Translations under genes and position numbers: made by a program
The notes under the pieces: generated by a model
The model's database searches: none
Told to the model about the DNA's origin: nothing
Seen by the model: only the letters and a program-made list of their open reading frames with translations
Part shown: piece after piece, positions 35,058-44,680 of the stretch
Position numbering within the stretch: the stretch's first letter is position 1
Layout: each line of letters begins with the position of its first letter
DNA from: an uncultured Bacteroidia bacterium
GTDB taxonomy: Bacteria; Bacteroidota; Bacteroidia; NS11-12g; UBA955
Length of the DNA stretch: 64,000 nt
Direction of reading: 5' to 3'
NCBI GenBank assembly: GCA_938086785.1
Contig: CALKCM010000009.1
Location: 22,140-86,139, forward strand

Positions 35058-36848
35058 CTAATCATTTAGCTTTAAAACCGCCATGAACGCGCTCTGAGGA
35101 ATCTCTACATTACCCACTTGACGCATCCGCTTTTTACCTGCCTTTTGCTTCTCTAATAATTTTCGCTTTCTACTAATATCCCCTCCATAACATTTAGCCG
35201 TAACATCTTTTCGGAGTGCAGAAACCGTTTCTCTAGCTATAATTTTTGCTCCCAACCCTGCCTGAATAGCTATTTCAAATTGCTGCTTAGGTATCAACTC
35301 TTTAAGTTTTAGGCAGATTTTCTTACCTAGGTCAAAGGCATTGTCTTTATGTATGATCGCGCTTAAAGCATCTACATGCTTGCCATTTAAGAGAATATCC
35401 ATTTTAACCAACTTACTAACTTTGTAGCCACTGGGCGAGTAATCAAAACTAGCATACCCTCTACTAATCGTCTTAAGTCTGTCGTAAAAATCAAAAACAA
35501 TCTCTGCCATCGGCATTTCAAAACTCAATTCTACCCTATCTTGGGTTAAGTATATTTGATTCGTTAGTTCACCCCTTTTATCTAAGCATAGGGACATAAT
35601 TGATCCAACATAATCAGACTTAGATATAATAGAGGCTTTAATATAAGGCTCCTCTACATAATCCATTTTATCTGGCGATGGCAAATCAGTAGGATTATTT
35701 ACTATGATTTCTGAACCATCCGTTCCAAATGCATTATAACTTACGTTGGGCACAGTGGTAATGACCGTCAGGCCAAACTCTCGTTCCAGTCTTTCTTGAA
35801 TAATTTCTAGATGTAACATTCCCAAGAACCCACATCTAAAACCAAACCCCAGAGCAGCAGAACTTTCAGGTTCAAAGATAATGCTCGCATCATTTAACTG
35901 AAGCTTCTCCATGCTTTCTCTCAGCTCCTCGTATTCTTCTGTATCTACGGGATATAAACCCGCAAAAACCATTGGCTTTACATCTTCGAACCCAGTAACA
36001 ATTTCTGTGGTAGGCTTAGCAAAATCAGTGATGGTGTCCCCCACTTTAACTTCTTTTGCTTGTTTTATTCCCGATATAATATACCCAACATCACCTGCCT
36101 TAACAGAAGCCCTAGGATCCAAATCCAACTTCAAAGCACCTACTTCATCCGCCAAATAATCTTTACCTGTATTAACAAACTTTACATGCTGTCCTTTTTT
36201 TAACTCTCCATCTAAAACTCTAAAATAGGCAATAATTCCTCTAAAGGAGTTGAATTCCGAGTCGAAAATCAATGCTTTTAGTGGAGCATCTGGCTTTCCA
36301 ACTGGAGCAGGAATGCGGTCTACAATCGCATGAAGTATTTTATCTACTCCCAAACCTGTTTTACCACTTGCCGGAATAATTTCGTCCCGATCACAGCCTA
36401 AAAGTTCAACCACCTCATCTTTTACCTCCTCAGGCATTGCGCCTGGGAGATCCATTTTATTAAGAACAGGGATAATGACTAAATCATGCTCAATAGCCAT
36501 AAATAAATTCGATATCGTTTGCGCTTCAATACCTTGCGAAGCATCTACGATAAGAAGAGCTCCGTCACAAGCTGCAATACTGCGACTTACTTCATAGCTG
36601 AAATCTACATGGCCGGGAGTATCAATTAAATTTAGCGTGTACTTTTCCCCATTCAACTCATAATCCATTTGAATGGCATGACTTTTAATAGTAATTCCAC
36701 GTTCGCGTTCAAGATCCATGCTATCCAAGACCTGAGCCTTTTGCTTGCGCTTATCCACAGTTTTAGTAAACTCTAGTAGCCTATCGGCCAAGGTACTTTT
36801 CCCATGATCTATATGGGCAATAATGCAAAAATTTCGGATGTTCTTCAT
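35058..36848 (-). CDS. lepA: elongation factor 4 (LepA), ribosomal back-translocase GTPase
   Basis: A 596-residue translational GTPase. The GTP-binding motifs are present: P-loop [14 protein letters not shown], switch region [20 protein letters not shown] and NKMDLPGA. The LepA-specific C-terminal domain is intact ([18 protein letters not shown], then [20 protein letters not shown]). Length is normal. It appears monocistronic, with its promoter at 36864-36871. Confidence 0.98.
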   Translation of the reverse strand: MKNIRNFCIIAHIDHGKSTLADRLLEFTKTVDKRKQKAQVLDSMDLERERGITIKSHAIQMDYELNGEKYTLNLIDTPGHVDFSYEVSRSIAACDGALLIVDASQGIEAQTISNLFMAIEHDLVIIPVLNKMDLPGAMPEEVKDEVVELLGCDRDEIIPASGKTGLGVDKILHAIVDRIPAPVGKPDAPLKALIFDSEFNSFRGIIAYFRVLDGELKKGQHVKFVNTGKDYLADEVGALKLDLDPRASVKAGDVGYIISGIKQAKEVKVGDTITDFAKPTTEIVTGFEDVKPMVFAGLYPVDTEEYEELRESMEKLQLNDASIIFEPESSAALGFGFRCGFLGMLHLEIIQERLEREFGLTVITTVPNVSYNAFGTDGSEIIVNNPTDLPSPDKMDYVEEPYIKASIISKSDYVGSIMSLCLDKRGELTNQIYLTQDRVELSFEMPMAEIVFDFYDRLKTISRGYASFDYSPSGYKVSKLVKMDILLNGKHVDALSAIIHKDNAFDLGKKICLKLKELIPKQQFEIAIQAGLGAKIIARETVSALRKDVTAKCYGGDISRKRKLLEKQKAGKKRMRQVGNVEIPQSAFMAVLKLND

Positions 36849-36863
36849 ACCTTAAAAGCCCTG

Positions 36864-36871
36864 CAAATATA
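36864..36871 (-). promoter_or_regulatory. TAnnTTTG promoter element of lepA
   Basis: Minus-strand TATATTTG lies 15 nt before the lepA ATG at 36848. Confidence 0.6.
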
Positions 36872-36933
36872 CAATGCCTAATCGCACAGAATTACATAAA
36901 AATCAAAAGAAATTAACACTTTAACTTTCATTA

Positions 36934-36952
36934 ATGATAGTACTCCTATCAT
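36934..36952. promoter_or_regulatory. palindrome upstream of the TetR remnant (candidate TetR operator)
   Basis: ATGATAG and CTATCAT form perfect 7-bp arms around the 5-bp spacer TACTC. The 19-bp size and position, 23 nt before the TetR remnant and between it and divergent lepA, are typical of an autoregulated TetR-family operator. Confidence 0.5.
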
Positions 36953-36975
36953 ATATGTATCTCATTATTTTAATA

Positions 36976-37415
36976 ATGAAATCTTTACTCCCAAACATAA
37001 ACATTCTCGTGAATGAAAACCTCTATTTAAAGGATCCAAAATCCAGTGATCTGGGGAAAAAATTAGTGAATCTAGCATCCACATGATTCAAGAATTGAGT
37101 TTCGAAAGCTTTACATTTAGCAAATTGGGGGAACACTTCCACCCTACCGAGGCTTCTATTTATAAATGCTTTGAAGGGAAATACAAACTCCTCATTTGTC
37201 TACTCTCTCTGTATTGGAGTTGTATGGAGTATCAGTTCATTTTTAGCTTAGCTAATGTATATGATGCCAAAGAGCGATTAAATAGAGCCTTGAGCATACT
37301 TACATGTGATCATCGGGCTGATATAATACCAAGAGGCTTTACAAATAGGCCAATAAAGAACAGGCCCTTGCGATGCTTTTGGGGACTTCTTTCCCAAGAT
37401 AGAAAGGAAATATAG
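36976..37415 (+). pseudogene. frameshifted, truncated TetR-family regulator
   Basis: Two reading frames together resemble the N-terminal half of a Bacteroidota TetR regulator. The first (36976-37081) encodes MKSLLPNINILVNENLYLKD and continues SSDLGKKLVNLAS to a stop. The second (37083-37415) continues in another frame with IQELSFESFTFSKLGEHFHP and TEASIYKCFEGKYKLLICLL, the helix-turn-helix and following helix of this family, then LYWSCMEYQFIFSLANVYDA. After about residue 80 of the second frame similarity is lost (CDHRADIIPRGF onward). Intact relatives are about 200 residues. A frameshift near 37075-37083 and loss of the C-terminal ligand domain indicate a decayed gene. It occupies most of the 661-nt gap between lepA and ubiA; the remainder holds only the palindrome and the lepA promoter. 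Confidence 0.72.
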
Positions 37416-37509
37416 CGTGTATATTTTTTATCCATATTTAATAGTTTAGTAAACTTTTCCTTGCCACTTGGCATCCTTTATGAAATGGATAAGTCCTAAA
37501 TATTAAATA

Positions 37510-38406
37510 CTACATCCCTAATCGTAAAAAGACATTGGATAGAACCATTACAACTAAAATCCCCCGGAGCAATTGATCACTTATTTTATAATAACTCAGT
37601 TTAGGAGAACTATTGCAACCGATACTGATAATGAATGTAGAGGATAAACCAAACAAAGAAATAAGACTAAAATAGCCGGGAGTAATCTTCATCGTATATA
37701 TTCCGAGTAAGGCCAATACCAGAGCTATAGCAGAAAATAAAAGCAAGCCTCTAAGCGCCAACTTGGGTCCAGTAGTTTCCACCACTGTTTTGTAACCAAA
37801 AATTGCATTTCCCTGCTGTCCTTCAAGATCTTTAATGATTTCTCGGCTAAACAGCACCGTTAAAATAGCTAACAAATATACAAAGAAGGGCCAATGAACA
37901 TGCTCGATATAAGCCCCGTAGTGCAACCAAATACTGATAAAACAGAGAATGGTTAACAAACTGGCTGATAGTTCACGAACAAAAGGGATACCCGATAATT
38001 TATGCGAGTACAACCAATAAACACCGACCATACAAGTGAAGAAAATAAATATTTTAACACCTGCAAATAGCGCAATAAAAACACTAATACCACTTACAAA
38101 AGCGTAGGTATTTAATAATATATCTGTAGATAAAAGTCGGTTAAATATAACCCCTTGAGGTCTATTTACCGTATCCTTCTCCACATCATAAAATCCATTA
38201 ATAAGAAAAGCGCCCGCTACGGAAAATGCCGTAGCTACCACAATAATATGTAACGTATAATCAGATAAGACAGCGAGTACAGATTGGTCTTTATTAAAAA
38301 TACAAATAGCCGTGAGGTATTGGGCAATAGCCAAAAACAAGATATTTAGCCAGCGAATGGCACGTAATAAAATGATGGCGTCTTGTAATGTACTTTTATC
38401 GGTCAA
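37510..38406 (-). CDS. UbiA-family prenyltransferase (geranylgeranylglycerol-phosphate geranylgeranyltransferase-like)
   Basis: A 298-residue polytopic membrane enzyme with about eight hydrophobic helices. Both Asp-rich prenyl-diphosphate/Mg sites are visible: NGFYDVEKDTVNRP (NxxxDxxxD) and REIIKDLEGQQGN (DxxxD type). UbiA enzymes attach a prenyl chain to an acceptor; the acceptor here is unknown, and annotation as geranylgeranylglycerol-phosphate geranylgeranyltransferase is by analogy with Bacteroidota relatives. It is the last gene of the mevalonate operon, 29 nt after the mevalonate kinase gene, which fits use of the isoprenoid product. Confidence 0.88.
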   Translation of the reverse strand: MTDKSTLQDAIILLRAIRWLNILFLAIAQYLTAICIFNKDQSVLAVLSDYTLHIIVVATAFSVAGAFLINGFYDVEKDTVNRPQGVIFNRLLSTDILLNTYAFVSGISVFIALFAGVKIFIFFTCMVGVYWLYSHKLSGIPFVRELSASLLTILCFISIWLHYGAYIEHVHWPFFVYLLAILTVLFSREIIKDLEGQQGNAIFGYKTVVETTGPKLALRGLLLFSAIALVLALLGIYTMKITPGYFSLISLFGLSSTFIISIGCNSSPKLSYYKISDQLLRGILVVMVLSNVFLRLGM

Positions 38407-38435
38407 AGGAATCTCAGATACACAAAGATACCAAA

Positions 38436-39389
38436 TTAGAATCTGTGAATAATATTGAGCTGATGATCTTTTAGGTGTTCTTGAGCCACTTTTATATCTT
38501 TTGTGAAGCCCAATATATACCCTCCACCTCCGCTACCGCAGAGTTTTAGATAGTATTTGTTCGTATCTATTCCATCCTTCCAAATTTGCTCAAATTTGGA
38601 TGGTATCATTTGTTTAAAATAATCAAAAAAGAATAAACTTAACCCCTTTAAGTTATCAAAAAGACCCGTCATATCCCCTTTCAAGAAATCATGAATACAA
38701 GCATCATTCAATTCTTTAAGTTCCGTTTTAAACAACTTTCTAAAACCTCTATTTTTTAGTTTTTGCAAGAAGATAGCTACCATGCTTTGAGTGTGACCTG
38801 GGTTTCCACTATTAATAAGGAATATGGCTCCCTCCCCGTTGCTATGCTGTTTTGGCATGCTTACCGCACCCAGCTTCTCTTTATCCTTAATCAGAACCGG
38901 CAAATCAAGATAGCATATTAAAGGATCTAATCCACTGCTTGTGCCATGAAAGAAATTTTCCAATTGGCCGAGTGTCCTCTTTAAGGTAATAAAATTCTCT
39001 CCATTAGATGCCTCGGAGGACAAGATAGGATCCTTAGCGTATTTCGCATAAACAGCAGCAACTAAAGCACCACTACTCCCTACTCCAAAACCTTGAGGTA
39101 TCGTACTGCAAAAATAAATCTGACCGTCAATATCCTTTTCAAAAGAGATTAAATCCATAGGACAAGGCAATTTTCCTTGCGCCTGCTGAACCTTTAAATA
39201 AACACAATATTTCCGAAGAGATTCATTGGAACGAATCTGTTCTGAACTTAAGGATTCGTTTGAAGAAATAAACTCCGCCTTAAAATCATGAAAAGGAATG
39301 CTTAAACCCATGGAATTTTCAATAATTCCGTACTCTCCAAAAAGGAGAATCTTAGCATAATATAGAGGGTTCTTATTTTTCAATGTCAT
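38436..39389 (-). CDS. mevalonate kinase (GHMP kinase family)
   Basis: A 317-residue cytoplasmic kinase that phosphorylates mevalonate at the 5-OH. GHMP motifs are present: N-terminal AKILLFGEYGIIENSMGLSI, ATP loop PQGFGVGSSGALVAAVYAKY, the substrate-site stretch FFHGTSSGLDPLICYL, and C-terminal LKLCGSGGGGYILGF. It overlaps mvaD by 17 nt. Identification as the mevalonate rather than phosphomevalonate kinase rests on the HGTSSGLDP motif and the operon content. Confidence 0.88.
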   Translation of the reverse strand: MTLKNKNPLYYAKILLFGEYGIIENSMGLSIPFHDFKAEFISSNESLSSEQIRSNESLRKYCVYLKVQQAQGKLPCPMDLISFEKDIDGQIYFCSTIPQGFGVGSSGALVAAVYAKYAKDPILSSEASNGENFITLKRTLGQLENFFHGTSSGLDPLICYLDLPVLIKDKEKLGAVSMPKQHSNGEGAIFLINSGNPGHTQSMVAIFLQKLKNRGFRKLFKTELKELNDACIHDFLKGDMTGLFDNLKGLSLFFFDYFKQMIPSKFEQIWKDGIDTNKYYLKLCGSGGGGYILGFTKDIKVAQEHLKDHQLNIIHRF

Positions 39390-40452
39390 TAAGTTTTATG
39401 GGTTCTCCACCCAAATCGCTACAAAAGTATTGCTTTTGACTGCATAAAGGTAATACTTCATTTTCAACAAAGTTTATTATTTTATCTTCTTCCCTTCCAT
39501 CATAAAGCAAATGAACATTTGCTCCGGCGTCAAGAGTAAAACACAAAGGCAAGTGCGTTTCTTCCCTAAAGGCCCATATTTTCTGTATGATAGCCAAGGT
39601 ATTGGGCTCCATGAGAATATAGTGCATGGGACTAACCATCATCATTGCGTGCAACTGCAGCGCTTCACTTTCTACAGTGTGGATAAAGGCTGGCAAATTG
39701 TGCTTTTTTAAAGCATCAAGAACCAAATCCAATGATTTTTTTGCGGACAAATACCGAGATTCGGCATATATGTTATTGTTCAATTGTTGGTGGCCTTCGG
39801 TACTACTTACCGATTTTTCACTAGCATCTACAATCAATACAATATCCTTCCAAGACTTAAATGATTCATGCATGCCAGTCATAGGAACGGCATACTCATC
39901 ACAAGCCTCTTCAATATCTTTTGTTTTTCCCCAAACTCCTGGCTCTGAAAACATACTTCGACAAGCGCTTCCGCTACCCAATCGAGATATTCGACTGGCC
40001 TCTCTTTTAGAATCAATTAAAGGAGTCCCCGAAAACTGCTCTTGTAAATCTACCATGCACAGGGCTAAGGCGCTAAAGCCGGCTGCACTGCTTGCAATAC
40101 CTGCACCATGCGGAAAATTATTGCTGCTTCGAATCAACAGACGATGGCTTTTTAAGAAGGAATAATTGTCCCATATTCGTTTTAGAAAAGCCTTAATTTT
40201 TGGTTCAAAACTCGCTTTTGGCAAATCATTCAATTGAAACATGAAGGAGGGCTCTTTTAATACTTCCTCACAAGGCATGGCTTCTACAATTGTAGTGGCA
40301 CATAAATCGCTCAGCGTAAAACTGATGCTCGCATTTGCAGGCAACTGAATCCCCTTATTCTTTTTACCCCAGTACTTTACCAAGGCTATGTTTGACGGAC
40401 TTTTATATGAACTAATTAATTTTGTCACGAGTTTAGTACTATTTCGTTCCAT
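39373..40452 (-). CDS. mvaD: diphosphomevalonate decarboxylase
   Basis: A 359-residue GHMP-superfamily enzyme that converts diphosphomevalonate to isopentenyl diphosphate with ATP. Diagnostic motifs are SNIALVKYWGKKNKGIQLPA, SSNNFPHGAGIASSAAGFSA, RLGSGSACRSMF and CFTLDAGANVHLLY with the catalytic Asp. Overlaps of 28 nt with the upstream GHMP kinase and 17 nt with the downstream mevalonate kinase show tight translational coupling. Confidence 0.95.
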   Translation of the reverse strand: MERNSTKLVTKLISSYKSPSNIALVKYWGKKNKGIQLPANASISFTLSDLCATTIVEAMPCEEVLKEPSFMFQLNDLPKASFEPKIKAFLKRIWDNYSFLKSHRLLIRSSNNFPHGAGIASSAAGFSALALCMVDLQEQFSGTPLIDSKREASRISRLGSGSACRSMFSEPGVWGKTKDIEEACDEYAVPMTGMHESFKSWKDIVLIVDASEKSVSSTEGHQQLNNNIYAESRYLSAKKSLDLVLDALKKHNLPAFIHTVESEALQLHAMMMVSPMHYILMEPNTLAIIQKIWAFREETHLPLCFTLDAGANVHLLYDGREEDKIINFVENEVLPLCSQKQYFCSDLGGEPIKLNDIEK

Positions 40453-41363
40453 GGAACCACTTCCATAGACTCAAATTTATCTTTATTTGAATTAAGGAGT
40501 ATCTTATTTACGAGAATAACATCTCCACCCCAAGCACCGAGATATTTGCATAACCCTCCCTTAATTTGATCTATTTTTAAATTTTGATAAGCTGTTTTCA
40601 AACCCAAGCTTTGAGCAATAAAAGCCTGCCATATCTCAAGAGATAATTCCATTGCATCAGCCGTATCCGACGATTTAATTTGTTGTAAGATATTATCCAA
40701 CTGAGCCATCATGAAAGAGTCCGTAGATATTAATTCTAGCTTTTCTTTCACTTCTTTCAGAGATCGTCTACTATTTACTTTCACTCCAGGAAAACACAGA
40801 AACCAATTTTTGCTAAGCTCAGAATCCATCTGCCACAAGGCCCAATTCGGCTTATTTTTATCGCTTTTCCAATAAATCAAAGGTTTTTGCACTCGAGAAA
40901 CTGCAGCATCATAACCACTTCCACCAAATACCTTTTCTTGCAACACAAGCGCATCTACATTTGCCCATTGCGCAATCAATGAAACTAAAGTGCTGCTGGT
41001 ACCCAAACCAAAAGCTTGGTCAAATTCAAGTTCTATTTCAACCCTATACTTGCCTTTCAACAAAAATTTTGGATTTAAGTCTCTAGCCGTTTGTATTAGT
41101 TCGCAAATACGACCCGATACCGTAGCATTATCTGTGGTCTTTTCAAGCACACTTCCTGTATCTATTTCAGCCGTAAACCAGGTATCTCCAAGGTAATTTA
41201 TGCTGCTCCATTTTAACTCACTACCCTCTGATTCAGATTCCCACACCGTTAATTTTTGCCCATATTTTACAGGAAATGCAAAAGTCTCTAAACCATAAAG
41301 AGCCAGGTATTCCCCAGCCAACATGACCTTACCTGGAGCATAATATGAAAGTGTTTGTATCAA
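40425..41363 (-). CDS. GHMP kinase, probable phosphomevalonate kinase of the mevalonate operon
   Basis: A 312-residue GHMP kinase with APGKVMLAGEYLALYG, FGLGTSSTLVSLIAQWA and the family marker GGSGYDAAVSR. The usual third glycine-rich motif is reduced to YLGAWGGDVILV. In Bacteroidota such 'GYDIA-type' kinases lie in mevalonate operons and are the only candidate for the phosphomevalonate kinase step, which otherwise has no gene here. The step assignment is an inference from that gap. It overlaps mvaD by 28 nt and lies 3 nt after mvaA. Confidence 0.82.
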   Translation of the reverse strand: MIQTLSYYAPGKVMLAGEYLALYGLETFAFPVKYGQKLTVWESESEGSELKWSSINYLGDTWFTAEIDTGSVLEKTTDNATVSGRICELIQTARDLNPKFLLKGKYRVEIELEFDQAFGLGTSSTLVSLIAQWANVDALVLQEKVFGGSGYDAAVSRVQKPLIYWKSDKNKPNWALWQMDSELSKNWFLCFPGVKVNSRRSLKEVKEKLELISTDSFMMAQLDNILQQIKSSDTADAMELSLEIWQAFIAQSLGLKTAYQNLKIDQIKGGLCKYLGAWGGDVILVNKILLNSNKDKFESMEVVPWNEIVLNS

Positions 41364-41366
41364 AAT

Positions 41367-42716
41367 TTACCTTGTTTCTTGCTTTGGTTGTTCAATTCCC
41401 CGCAAATCGCAAAATGCTTTGACTGCAGCACTAAAACTCACAACCCTATTTTTAAAATGTTCAACCAGCTGCTCCTTTTCTTCGTCCGTAGCCTCCAATT
41501 GGTTCAAAATATTTAAGAGATGCATTTTCATGTGCCCTTTCTGAATACCACTCGTAATTAAACTTCGCAAGGCACTAAAGTTTTGTGCTAATCCAGCCGT
41601 TGCTACAATCTTCATTAGATCTTTTGCATTTGGGTTGCCCAACATTTCATGGGCAAATTTCACCATAGGATGCAAACTCGTAATTCCGCCTACAGTACCT
41701 AAGGACAATGGTATTTCTATCCAAAACTTGAATATTCCATCTTCCACAGATGCATGCGTAAGACTACTATATTGCCCGTTGCGCGCAGCATAAGCATGCA
41801 CACATGCTTCAATTGCTCTAAAATCATTGCCCGTTGCAATAATTACAGAGTCAATTCCGTTCATAATTCCTTTATTGTGAGTGACGGCTCTATACGGCTC
41901 TATTTCCGCCACCTTTAAAGCTTTAACAAATTTTTCTGCAAACTCATCATTGGGCATGCTGCCTTCATTAATCTCATCTATGGGACATTCCACCCATGAT
42001 TTCACCGTACATTCTGGGGTGTAATTACTGAGTATGCTCATGAGAATCTGCAAGTACTTATCTTCCTTTGCCAACTCACTTGCACTACTAACCACTTGTT
42101 TTAAGGTTTTTGCAAAACTCTCCAAACAGCTATTGATGAAATTGGCCCCCATGCTATCACAGGTTTCAAACTTGGCCTCCAGCTGGTAATAATTGGGCTC
42201 TAAATCACATTTATTAATCAACTGAATGGATTTAACACCTCCGCCACGGGCCGTCATATTAGCTGTAATATGCTCGCTTTCGCCAATAAATTGTTGGTAG
42301 GAGTCTTGAATTATTTGCTGGAGTACTTCGGGTTGTTTTCCTTTCCACACAAAATGTACATGGCCAATTTTGGTGGTGCTTACCACCTCCGTCTTAAAAC
42401 CACCTCTTTGCATCCAAAAACTTGCTGCTTTAGCAGCCGCTGCTACAACACTGCTTTCCTCAATAGTCATAGGAATCGTATATTGAGCTCCGTCAATTAA
42501 AAAATTAGGTGCTACACCAAAAGGCATGTAAAAATTACTCAGGGTGTTTTCAATAAACTCATCATGCAATTTTTGAACTTCCCCATCAGGATGAGTATAG
42601 GTCTCCAAAAGTTGAAAGGCTTCTTTATCTCCTGTAAAATGATTAGAGATAACCCACGCTACTTTGCCAGACTTGCTTAATTTACTAAACCCCTTTATGG
42701 CTTCTACTTTTTTCAT
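41367..42716 (-). CDS. mvaA: hydroxymethylglutaryl-CoA reductase, class II type
   Basis: A 449-residue cytoplasmic enzyme that makes mevalonate in this pathway; the class II form resembles the Pseudomonas degradative enzyme but works biosynthetically in operons like this one. Visible segments are FSKLSKSGKVAWV, the IPMTIEESSVVAAAAKAASF active-site region with its Glu, ITANMTARGGGVKSIQLINK, and the dinucleotide/active-site stretch AVTHNKGIMNGIDSVIIATG. There is no membrane anchor. It lies 5 nt after fni and 3 nt before the GHMP kinase gene. Confidence 0.94.
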   Translation of the reverse strand: MKKVEAIKGFSKLSKSGKVAWVISNHFTGDKEAFQLLETYTHPDGEVQKLHDEFIENTLSNFYMPFGVAPNFLIDGAQYTIPMTIEESSVVAAAAKAASFWMQRGGFKTEVVSTTKIGHVHFVWKGKQPEVLQQIIQDSYQQFIGESEHITANMTARGGGVKSIQLINKCDLEPNYYQLEAKFETCDSMGANFINSCLESFAKTLKQVVSSASELAKEDKYLQILMSILSNYTPECTVKSWVECPIDEINEGSMPNDEFAEKFVKALKVAEIEPYRAVTHNKGIMNGIDSVIIATGNDFRAIEACVHAYAARNGQYSSLTHASVEDGIFKFWIEIPLSLGTVGGITSLHPMVKFAHEMLGNPNAKDLMKIVATAGLAQNFSALRSLITSGIQKGHMKMHLLNILNQLEATDEEKEQLVEHFKNRVVSFSAAVKAFCDLRGIEQPKQETR

Positions 42717-42721
42717 TTCAC

Positions 42722-43732
42722 TTATTGCTTAATCTTCAATGTGCGATTGGCCATTTTATATCCTGCCAATTGCGACTCTATAAATGTATGGAGCGATTCT
42801 TCTCCTTGTAATGCATATTTTAAAAATGGACTTGCTTGAGCATATATTGCTGGCATTTTAGATTTAGTTACGTGGTAATATCCATCTAAAAAATTACGAA
42901 TGCCTCCAGAAACAATGCTATTTTCACATAAACATTCGCTTCCCAACTCATCCTTCAAACGATTTACAATGGCTGTCATTTCATGGGCTGTATGCCCAAG
43001 GCGTGTCACCTCTTCGTATCCCGGCATTTGACTCGAACCTCTCCGAGTAAACTCTAGCTTACTAAAATTCGTTCCACCCAAACTACCATAGTCCAAGGCC
43101 GCCAATGGCAATTTCATTAAAGCCCTCAACGATTCTGGGCCAAAACCTTGACCCACCTCTTTTACAATAATTGAGCAATCTAATGCATCAATTGTCCTTT
43201 TTATGGTATCCAGAGGATTAAAGCGTATTTCATCTCCCTCTGGCTGCATCCATTCTTGCAAAGGGTTTATATGTATGATTAATCCATTTGCCTCCAAACG
43301 AGCAATCATATCTTTTAACTTTGACCAAGCATTGATCTCCACAATTTCTTCCAACTGTGCAATACCTAAATTGGCAAACAAAGGCTGATTCCCAATCCAT
43401 TTACGAACCAAAAAATCAGAACCAAACTCCGTATTTTCTAAAACCGGTCGGCAACTACCTAAACCCATACCTAAACCGTATTTGGCACAAGCTTTGGCTA
43501 ATTTTTCGTTAATGCCGCCCGCTTTTTCAGCGCCACCTGTCATACTACTTACCCACCACGGCGCGCTCATTTGCAATCCTGCAAAAGAAACGGGCTCCAA
43601 TGGCTCACTCAAATTAAAGGCTGTTAAAGGTTCGTAATTAAAGCGTTCATCGCCATTCAACACTTGAGAATCAAAGGCTAAATCTATGTGATCTGTCTTG
43701 CGATTGCTCAATATTTTTCCATCTTCACTCAT
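42722..43732 (-). CDS. fni: type 2 isopentenyl-diphosphate delta-isomerase (FMN-dependent)
   Basis: A 336-residue TIM-barrel flavoenzyme that interconverts isopentenyl and dimethylallyl diphosphate. Family features are RKTDHIDLAF, the FMN-site stretch SSMTGGAEKAGGINEKLAKA, GLGMGLGSCRPVL, HINPLQEWMQPEGD and IIVKEVGQGFGPES, then DYGSLGGTNFSKLE. It heads the mevalonate operon, followed after 5 nt by mvaA, with a promoter 13 nt upstream. Confidence 0.96.
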   Translation of the reverse strand: MSEDGKILSNRKTDHIDLAFDSQVLNGDERFNYEPLTAFNLSEPLEPVSFAGLQMSAPWWVSSMTGGAEKAGGINEKLAKACAKYGLGMGLGSCRPVLENTEFGSDFLVRKWIGNQPLFANLGIAQLEEIVEINAWSKLKDMIARLEANGLIIHINPLQEWMQPEGDEIRFNPLDTIKRTIDALDCSIIVKEVGQGFGPESLRALMKLPLAALDYGSLGGTNFSKLEFTRRGSSQMPGYEEVTRLGHTAHEMTAIVNRLKDELGSECLCENSIVSGGIRNFLDGYYHVTKSKMPAIYAQASPFLKYALQGEESLHTFIESQLAGYKMANRTLKIKQ

Positions 43733-43745
43733 CTCTCAGGGAATG

Positions 43746-43753
43746 CAAAATTA
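43746..43753 (-). promoter_or_regulatory. TAnnTTTG promoter element of the mevalonate operon
   Basis: Minus-strand TAATTTTG lies 13 nt before the fni ATG. A TTTG 22 nt further upstream (43776-43779) is a possible -33 partner. Confidence 0.62.
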
Positions 43754-43861
43754 ACCGACAGAATAGTATAAAGTTCAAAAAAATCTGATATATCGTTAAA
43801 CATAAGTGTATTTAGGATGTGCTTCATTCAAAAAAAATTCAGAAACCTCGTAAATATACAT

Positions 43862-43878
43862 AAGATTGTTGCAATCTT
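43862..43878 (-). terminator. short stem-loop downstream of fabG
   Basis: AAGATTG and CAATCTT form a perfect 7-bp stem with a 3-nt loop 43 nt after the fabG stop. No T-tract follows on the minus strand, so it could equally be an operator for the mevalonate operon. Confidence 0.3.
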
Positions 43879-43920
43879 GAATGCGCTCATTTATCGTTGG
43901 CTGCACTCCAGAGCATATTT

Positions 43921-44667
43921 TTACATAACCATACCACCGCAAACGTTCAACGTTTGACCCGTAATATATTTGCTTAAATCGCTGGCTAAAAATAGGCATG
44001 CATTTCCCACATCTTCGGTACTCCCTCCTCTTTTTAAAGGAATGGTGCTTATCCAAGATTTTTTAACCTCATCATCTAGATTTGCGGTCATTTCAGTTTC
44101 GATAAAACCCGGCGCAATGGCATTGCAACGCACGTTTCTTGCGCCCAATTCTTTAGCGATAGATTTAGTAAAACCAATCATTCCTGCCTTACTAGCAGCA
44201 TAGTTAGCTTGGCCTGCATTTCCTGTAATACCAACAATGCTGGAAATATTGATAATACTGCCATCTCGGTTCCCTAAAAAATGACGCAGCATTCCTTTGG
44301 TTAAATTAAATGCACTTTTAAGATTCGTATTCATTACCTCATCCCATTGCTCTTCTGACATTCGCATCATGAGAGTGTCTCGCGTTATACCTGCGTTATT
44401 AATTAAGCAATGCACTGTTCCAAATTCAGCAATAACATCTTCTGCCAATTTTTGACTTCCTTCAAAATCAGCCGCATTGCTCTGAAAGCCTTTGGCTTTA
44501 ATACCATAATTTGCATTAAGTTCTTTTTCAAAAACGGCCGCTTTTTCTACAGAACTAGCGTAGGTAAACGCGATGTTCGCTCCATTTTTCGCAAACAATT
44601 CAGCAACACCTTTTCCTATTCCTCGGCTGGCACCGGTTATTAAAACAGTTTTATCTTTTAATAGCAT
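43921..44667 (-). CDS. fabG: 3-oxoacyl-[acyl-carrier-protein] reductase FabG (short-chain dehydrogenase)
   Basis: A 248-residue classical short-chain dehydrogenase that reduces 3-oxoacyl-ACP with NADPH in fatty acid elongation. The cofactor motif is TGASRGIGKGVAELFAKNG, NNAG is present in LINNAGITRD, and the catalytic Ser-Tyr-Lys triad lies in INISSIVGITGNAGQANYAASKAG (Ser, then YAASK). NVRCNAIAPGFIETEM and the C-terminal ITGQTLNVCGGMVM fit FabG. The ATG at 44667 is chosen because the longer frame runs through the promoter element at 44673-44680. Confidence 0.94.
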   Translation of the reverse strand: MLLKDKTVLITGASRGIGKGVAELFAKNGANIAFTYASSVEKAAVFEKELNANYGIKAKGFQSNAADFEGSQKLAEDVIAEFGTVHCLINNAGITRDTLMMRMSEEQWDEVMNTNLKSAFNLTKGMLRHFLGNRDGSIINISSIVGITGNAGQANYAASKAGMIGFTKSIAKELGARNVRCNAIAPGFIETEMTANLDDEVKKSWISTIPLKRGGSTEDVGNACLFLASDLSKYITGQTLNVCGGMVM

Positions 44668-44672
44668 GGCAG

Positions 44673-44680
44673 CAAAATTA
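44673..44680 (-). promoter_or_regulatory. TAnnTTTG promoter element of fabG
   Basis: Minus-strand TAATTTTG ends 5 nt before the fabG ATG and so excludes the longer reading frame. Confidence 0.6.

Noticed and set aside
36864..36952. Palindrome 36934-36952 as the lepA operator
   Set aside because: It lies more than 60 bp upstream of the lepA promoter element and much closer to the TetR remnant, so autoregulation is the simpler reading.
43796..44056. 86-residue minus-strand ORF
   Set aside because: It overlaps the fabG 3' end in another frame, has no family resemblance or promoter, and is a shadow.
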